Assembly: GCA_029945375.1 (NCBI GenBank)
Contig: CM057063.1
Location: 2,229,894-2,293,893 of the forward strand
DNA from: Agaricus subrufescens
Lineage: Eukaryota > Basidiomycota > Agaricomycetes > Agaricales > Agaricaceae
DNA: 64,000 bases
Direction of reading: 5' to 3'
How positions within the stretch are numbered: position 1 is the stretch's first letter; every line of letters begins with the position of its first letter. The position numbers and the translations under genes were made by a program. Below are positions 58,132 to 64,000 of the stretch, piece by piece. The notes below the pieces were generated by a model that saw only the letters and a program-made list of their open reading frames with translations, ran no database searches and was not told the DNA's origin.

Positions 58132-58905
58132 ATGCCGCCGAAGAAACAAGCCCCTAGCTCCTCAAGCAAGGTCAAGGAGGACAAGGTAAATCTCACCATG
58201 TCACTTATGTATCACAAGAACAAAAGTCCTGATCAGCTCAGTAGACCTTTGGGATGGAAACGTCAGTTATGGTAGTGTCAACCTCCCCTCCAACGCTCAC
58301 TGATACGTCAGCCGCTTCAGAAAAACAAATACGCCAAGGTTCAAAAACAGGTCGCCCAGATCCAGACCCAACAGGCTGTAGCAGGGAAATCCCGAGCCGT
58401 GCTGGAGAAGGAGCGCGAAGAGGAATTACGAGCGAAACAAAAGGCTGATGAAGAGAAATGGGAAAAGCTGCTGGTATGTTGTTAAATTCGCTATTTCTTG
58501 ATTGATCAGCCTAATGAATTTTGTCGTGTAGATGCGATGGACCAATGGGATGAGGAGAAACTTAGAAGTGTTGTTCTGTCGAAACACGGGAATCCACGAA
58601 CCACTACTGATGTATGCATTCGCTTTGGCTTCCGTATGTCGACTTGCCTGATCCATACTACAGATTGTGTGCAATTTTTTCATAGAAGCGATCGTTCGGT
58701 GGTTCTTCTCCGTCCTCTGGGTGGCATGCCTCGGCAGCGCATTATTCGCCTTCAGTGCCCGGACTACTACTGCTCCTGCTCGTTGGGCTTGGTGGAGTAC
58801 AGCTATCTCAGGAAAGGCTTTACCGCGACTCTCAAGAGCCATTCTCCAGGGCGGTCAGCAATATTAACTGTAAGTCGCACATTCCCCGCCCCATGTTTTT
58901 ACTAA
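58132..58905 (+). pseudogene. TMA46: TMA46/ZC3H15 (DFRP1) pseudogene lacking its CCCH fingers
   Basis: Exons 58132-58185, 58245-58271 and 58321-58473 encode the family N-terminus (MPPKKQAPSSSSKVKEDK, TFGM, KYAKVQKQVAQIQ, ELRAKQKADEEKWEKLL). The next readable block is the family C-terminal region ([19 protein letters not shown], then after an intron [10 protein letters not shown]), but it is out of phase with what precedes it. The two CCCH zinc fingers that normally lie between are missing, and the final segment is degraded. TMA46 normally binds the Rbg1/DRG1 GTPase on ribosomes. A second, intact copy should exist elsewhere if the gene is essential. Confidence 0.75.
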
Positions 58906-59474
58906 TATGGCCATGTAGAATCATAGTTGTAATGACAATCACAGCGGTGATCCTCATATTAGTTCGTTCGGTGGATCCTGTAATCAAGAGCGCGATGGTC
59001 ATACCTTTGATTCCTCCCACCGCATCCATGGCGTGCCGAGTTTTTCGAAACTTGGAACGGTTTGATCAATTTTGTGAGGATGGAGAGATGAACACGAAGG
59101 ATTCAGACTTTTCCAGATGTTTAGGTTGCTTGTTTTCCTGCATAGGTTATTTCATGTGTGTGGGAGCTTCCTTGACGGTGACTGAATACAAAAGTGGATC
59201 ATATCCCCGAGCGGAGAATGGCTAAAATTGGTACGAGGAAATATGGAGACGGGAAGATTCGCTGGCGGACAACCCCCAGGCGGTAAAATCAGGGTAAAAT
59301 CGTCGTAATGAACGGAAGTCTGGTGTAGAAATTATGATCGGGCTCGTCAGGCATTCTTTCGTTCTCATGTCGCGGTTGTTCAGAAGATTATGTGCCCTTA
59401 TGTCCGTAAGTTCACACTTGACTAAAAGGTTTTACTAGTGGACACAATATAGCGATAGATTGAGACAACTACGG

Positions 59475-59681
59475 CTAATGTGAACCTCCGGGCTGGTACT
59501 CTGTGCCGCATTTTTCTTTGTCTATAGGGACAGAAGTGGCCACGCCTCCGGGATGTGCTGACCGCTCGTAGAGAACCACGTCGAACCTATCTGGGTGATA
59601 GGAAAAGGCGTACACGGCCGATATTCCACTTGCACCCCCGCTGACGATGAGGACGCGTTTCTTGGAACATTTCTCAGTCAT
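59475..59681 (-). pseudogene. Flavin amine oxidase-like N-terminal fragment
   Basis: 68 codons encode a Rossmann FAD-binding start (KRVLIVSGGASG, then FDVVLYERSAHPGG) and the following VATSVPID segment, then stop. Full-length family members have over 400 residues, so this is a truncated relic. Confidence 0.7.
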
Positions 59682-61680
59682 GGGGACAAAGAGGAAGGGA
59701 TTGTACTATCAGGATTGGGTCTCGCCGGTGCCAGCTTGATCGTGATGACCATGACATAGGACAGATAACCCTGAACTGACAAGGCCAAAATTTCGGTTCT
59801 GGAGACATACTTCCTAGTCTTTGAGATCTCTTTTAGCCACAATAAAAGACTTTTCAACGCGAAGCATAGGCTGTCCTACTTTGTTTTTACTGGCCGATAA
59901 AATCATCAAAGACTCGTGTCGGAGGTAGCATCTGCATAAAGGTGAGTTGATCATCGTTCGTCCAATCCTCCACTTTTCATTTCCTCTTCCCAGGATCTTC
60001 CCAAAGTCACTTTCGTTGCCACTGCCGTCGCTGTCCAATCGTCAACCACACATCAAAGTCACAAACGCGGACCCACAAAACAATTTCGATTGGTCCCCTG
60101 TTGCTTGAGCTCCAAGGAACACCCCCACACGGACAATGTCAATTGCTTGTAGCACTACTGGCGGATGCACTGTCCTCCGGGCTTTGTCATAGGCTCTTCC
60201 TCAGGTTCTCCTTCCTTCGCGACCGGTTTCCAAAGCTGGAAAAGATACAGCCCGGTCCCCTTACCATACTTACGGCACGATGATGGAAGACGACTAGGAC
60301 TATGCGGATTTCGCCCTTGCGAAGGGGCTCATCAGAGGGCTTAACCGCTGCCCTAATCCGCCTTGCTGAGAGAATCAGACTACCACTTATAGTCTTAGGG
60401 TGTCACTGGGGGAGTATGATCACTGCGCGTGATTTGCCGGACCGTTGCCGGGACCCCGTAGTTTATCGGGTTCAATCTAGGGACGGGTGGGGCATCCTCC
60501 CAGGCCTCGTTCCCACGAGGGCCGCACTGCATGAATACGGCCGACTGACTGCGTAGTCTTTTACACCACGGCTTTGTCATCCGTCTCTCTGTAGAACGAT
60601 AGGCACAGCATGACTAAGCCTCAGTCGGCCGTCTCCGAAGATAGGGGCGAAAGTGGCAAAGTGCGTGGGCTGCGAATCGAACGCAGGTGGTAGTTCAACT
60701 CCAAGGGGCTCCTAATGCCGTACAGGAACATTGTACTTCGCTTCGAATGTCTCTCTCCCTACAGAACCAGTAAGGCTTAATAGTGCGTTATTAACATCAG
60801 TATACTCATTCGCACCTCGACTCTCTGTCGCCTGCATATTCTGTCGCTACTATCATTCACATAGTGTCGCCTGTTCAATCTCAAGGCGTAAGAACTCGAG
60901 TCTTACATGATATGTCAAATGTACTTTTGTGGAAAGTCCCTTGCATCAACACGCAAACCCATTTCGAGCCAGATATTCACAGGGCTACCTTCCGATGTTA
61001 CGCCATCATGATCATGATCAACGTCAGCTATCACTTTCCCATGCTCTTCCACGGGAAATGAATTGGAGGGAGACACCGGAGGGTTCAGGCTCCACGCGAT
61101 TGACAGAATCAGAACAAGGTGGTAATATTAGCTCCATTGACACGCGCCCCCTGCGCGCCCACGTTAAGCTTCAGTTGAGCTTTCAAAGCCAAGTTGGCTT
61201 GTCTCCTAGTGCTGAAAATCGATACCTAGATCCGTTAAATCTTGCCCGATCATGGCTTTATCTCTGTTCGAGGGGTACATCAAATAATTTCACCTCAGCG
61301 ATTGTTCCACAAATCGGTGGAGCATGTGAAGACAAACGAATGTCCAAAAACAGAAACTACTACTTGGCTTGTCCAACGCCTTTATCTCCTTTTCTAAAGA
61401 AAAGACAAGCTTTCATCCAAATTCGGGCTAGTATTCCCGGCCTGGGTTAGCATGTACTTGGCCCGAGCAGAAAACTGAATAGATCGGCGTCGGCTCAAAT
61501 TACAGACGTCAGGGAAACAACCACCCAAGTAGTATCACGGTACATAGTATCACGATGTTACTTTTAAAAGCCGAGCAGTCATTTTTGCTGGTCCGGTTGG
61601 CCCTCCCTCTTACTCTCTGCTCGTCACATAGTCCCGTTCAGATCTTTTCTTCGACATTCCGCTCAACGAAGCGATCTAGA
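59682..61680. other. No supported gene
   Basis: I searched both strands by eye between about 59.2 and 61.7 kb for small pheromone precursors ending in Cys-x-x-Ala or a similar CaaX box and found none. The longer frame at 60929-61450 has no domain signal. A T-arm-like hairpin near 60669-60690 lacks the rest of a tRNA. Confidence 0.4.
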
Positions 61681-63300
61681 ATGGGTTTTCCTGCCAGTTA
61701 CCCAAACTGGGTCTTCTCCCTCTTTGCTTTTCTGGGCTTTGTCGTCGTCTGTATCCCTTTTCCGTGGCATTTGGAAGGTCAGAGTCCACTGTAACACGTC
61801 CTGTCATTCCTCAAGGCTCATGTTACTTTCAGCTTGGAATACCGGGACATGTCTATACATGGCTTGGGCTGCCATTGCGTGTTTGAATCAGTTCATCAAC
61901 TCAGTAGTATGGAACAAAAACGCAATTAACTATGCACCTGTGTGGTGCGATATCTGTAAGGTCATGACAACTGCTTGAGGGGATAATATCTTAACTGGTC
62001 ATATATACAGCTTCTAGAATAATTGTCGGAAATGCAGTCGCCATTCCTGCTGCTTCACTGTGCATCACCAGACGTCTTTATCGCATTGCTTCAGTAAGGC
62101 GGGTGATGATTACCAAGGCTGAGAAACGTCGGCAGGTCTTCGTTGATTTGGCCATAGGTCTCGGACTTCCAATTCTTGAAATGATACTTCGTGAGTCGCC
62201 GTCGGAGAGGACCGTCGAGTTATTTAACTAATATACCTCTAGAGATCATTTCCGAAGGTCATCGCTTTAACATATTCGAAGAAGTTGGCTGTTATCCTTA
62301 TACCTACAACACATGGGTTGCTCTCCTAACCGTTTCAATTCCTCCCATCATCATTGGCCTCGTCTCTGCTGTCTACGCTTTCCTCAGCATCAGATCACTC
62401 TATAAGACACGGGCGCAGTCGCAAGCAATTCTGTCTGTCTATTCCAACCTCAACTCTGGCCGTTATCTGCGTCTCATGGCCCTCAGTGCCTGCGAGATTC
62501 TTTGCACGGTTCCGCTTGCTATCTATGCCATGCACCTCAATTTGGCAAACAGCGCTCAACACCCTTGGATCAGCTGGGCGGACACTCACAGTGGATATTC
62601 CCGAGTAGATCAAATTCCATCTTTACTTTGGCGTTCGAATCCTATCGAGGAGAGATCACTTGAGATGACTCGATGGATATGCATCGCTTGTGCGTTCCTC
62701 TTCTTCGGTTTCTTTGGCTTTGCCGAGGAGGCCCGATCGAGATACCGTTCGGCCGCAAGTACGATTGGCAAACATTTTGGTGTCTCAACAGACGTCTCAT
62801 CCAGCACTATCTATGTATCACAGTATGTTCTCTTCGTTCAGTTTTCTTTCCAGTCCATTGACCCTCCTGCTAGAATGTCGAAAGCTGGTACAGGATCACA
62901 AACCAGCATCGGAGGAACCGAGAAATGTACCCGCAAGGCCTCTTCCGACTTCTCGTTCTCAAACTTGAATAAAAGCAACGATCACCTTCCTCCAACAAAT
63001 GCCCCCAGTACAAGCGAGAAGAAAAGCCACAACTTGCCTTATGTCTTTGGCAAAAAGAAATTCAACGAAGAAGTTTTTAAGCCTACATTCCGCTACGATG
63101 ATCTCGTCCTTCCCGATATCGGCGGCACCTTAGGGAATGGTGAGCCACACGAGGTTCCATCTACCCCCTCCACTATATCGCCGAGCACATCGATCCCTCA
63201 CCACGAACCAGCATTATCGGAAGCAAGTAGTACACAAACACCTTCATCAACCCATACATTTATCTCCGAAGAATTTCACAAAACACACAATATGGTTTAA
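61681..63300 (+). CDS. STE3: STE3-type pheromone receptor (468 aa)
   Basis: Exons 61681-61777, 61833-61955, 62011-62190, 62243-62822 and 62874-63300 total 1407 bases in phase. The first 300 residues form seven hydrophobic helices with class D GPCR hallmarks: PFPWHLE, WCDISSRI, SLCITRRLY, GHRFNIFEEVGCYP and RYLRLMAL. A roughly 180-residue Ser/Thr/Lys-rich cytoplasmic tail follows, as usual for coupling and regulation. In mushrooms such receptors bind farnesylated peptide pheromones and define B (P/R) mating type, but non-mating-type paralogues are common. No pheromone gene was found in the window, so which kind this is stays open. Confidence 0.95.
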
Positions 63301-63649
63301 GCGCACGCTTCATTATCTGACTCTCCAGATACCCTATCACATGCTATTCATTATTTCATGCCGCTCGTTACTTACATGCAACCTTCTATTTCATCTAAAC
63401 CGCAGTAGTCTCCGCAACTCTCACAATGTCATGCCTGACTCTATCCTGTAGCGCTAGTAACTTCTTTCTCTAACAAGTACATTTTAGTTCAAATTTAAAA
63501 CAAAGGGTGATGCAAAAAAGCTGCATAATAATGGACTGATAGATTTCGACTACTGCTCTCTGGTGCTGACAACTCTCTTCTCGTCGGTACCGATCTCGGT
63601 AGAGATGTGCCAGTGGTTGGCATGACCGCTCATTTCTATACCGTGTAGC
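63301..63649. other. Short intergenic region between convergent genes
   Basis: 3' flanks of STE3 and of the minus-strand gene ending at 63650. No CaaX-type mini gene seen on the plus strand. Confidence 0.5.
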
Positions 63650-64000
63650 TATTTTCTCCCGTCTTCCAACTCTTCGAACTTTCGCGCGGTACCACTGGCA
63701 CCGCCAACTTGCTCAACAAATCCGACACCTTCAGGATTACCCTGCCCTGTCTTACTTGGCTTCTCATCTCTAGTTCCCGTGGCCTCATTCGCTGCGTCTA
63801 TAGCCTCGCTTTTATAATCCTTCCTCGCTTCCTTTCCTTTCCTGACAACCTCTGATTGGACGTCTTGAGGGTGTAGATTGTTCGGATCTGTTGCGTGGCC
63901 TTGAGATAGCTGGTCAGCTTCTCGTTTTATGTTCGATGTCGCATATAAGTTTCGGATAGGGTAAGAACGAAATGGGATGGCAGTGTTTGCATGCAGGTAC
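63650..64000 (-). CDS. Small hydrophilic protein, 5' end outside the window
   Basis: The minus-strand frame is open from the window edge to TAG 63650-63652, about 116 codons. It begins in a segment rich in Arg and hydroxyl residues (FRSYPIRNLYATSNIKRE) that resembles a mitochondrial targeting sequence. The rest is charged and low in hydrophobics (KGKEARKDYKSEAIDAANEA, then VEQVGGASG), like LEA-type or stress-associated fungal proteins. No firm family. An upstream intron may lie near the edge. Confidence 0.6.

Noticed and set aside
57480..58157. 225-aa plus-strand frame
   Set aside because: Antisense shadow of the Ser/Pro-rich first exon of the chimera gene.
60655..60725. Minus-strand T-arm-like hairpin CTGCG-TTCGATT-CGCAG
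   Set aside because: No matching acceptor 5' strand, D arm or anticodon arm upstream, so not a tRNA gene.
60929..61450. 173-aa plus-strand frame upstream of STE3
   Set aside because: No domain, no promoter or intron context and a composition like non-coding DNA; it also lacks a CaaX end.

Overview
The window is nuclear DNA of a mushroom-forming basidiomycete (Agaricomycetes). I base this on many genes split by 45-65 bp GT-AG introns, an intact STE3-type pheromone receptor, a TET/JBP oxygenase of the kind expanded in mushrooms, SKN1/KRE6-like GH16 relics, TKL-like kinases with an HGDLKA catalytic loop, and Ty3 and LINE relics. I cannot name the species. There is one 100-N assembly gap (29718-29817). 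Gene density is low and repeats, relics and lineage-specific genes dominate, so this looks like a plastic accessory region.

1-6.5 kb: the 3' part of a decayed Ty3/gypsy chromovirus (RNase H, integrase, chromodomain, two extra 3' ORFs, one LTR). A 5'-truncated LINE sits inside the LTR with a perfect 16 bp target duplication. Beside it, on the minus strand, is an apparently intact five-exon TET/JBP dioxygenase gene (378 codons). Most lesions in the element look like CpG to TpG/CpA changes.

6.5-24 kb: one 252-aa single-exon gene with a TATA box (7509-8267), a 30 bp perfect palindrome, two copies of a degenerate dispersed repeat, two tandem GH16 pseudogenes, and a 125 bp tandem repeat.

24-33 kb: two large minus-strand genes about 120 bp apart. 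The upstream one is an OrsD-like C2H2 protein with a tandem exon duplication and the gap in its middle. The downstream one is an intact seven-exon gene for an unrecognised 1306-aa protein. 33-44 kb: a BAH-PHD chromatin-reader gene and its broken paralogue, small genes including a possible histone-fold protein, two of which share a 16 bp promoter element, a paralogous pair of unknown genes, and a coiled-coil gene.

45-54 kb: a second OrsD-like C2H2 gene between long direct repeats, a 505 bp triplication, a dense cluster of hairpins, a 318 bp tandem array carrying conserved stem-loops, and an RG-repeat protein.

54-64 kb: a nine-exon gene that fuses a transcription-factor-like N-terminus, a complete protein kinase domain and three C2H2 fingers (1104 aa, every junction in frame). 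It lies head to head with a broken TMA46/ZC3H15 copy. Then come an amine-oxidase fragment, the STE3 receptor (468 aa) and the 3' part of a small hydrophilic protein gene. All exon models were made by eye from splice sites and reading frame, without transcripts or database searches.
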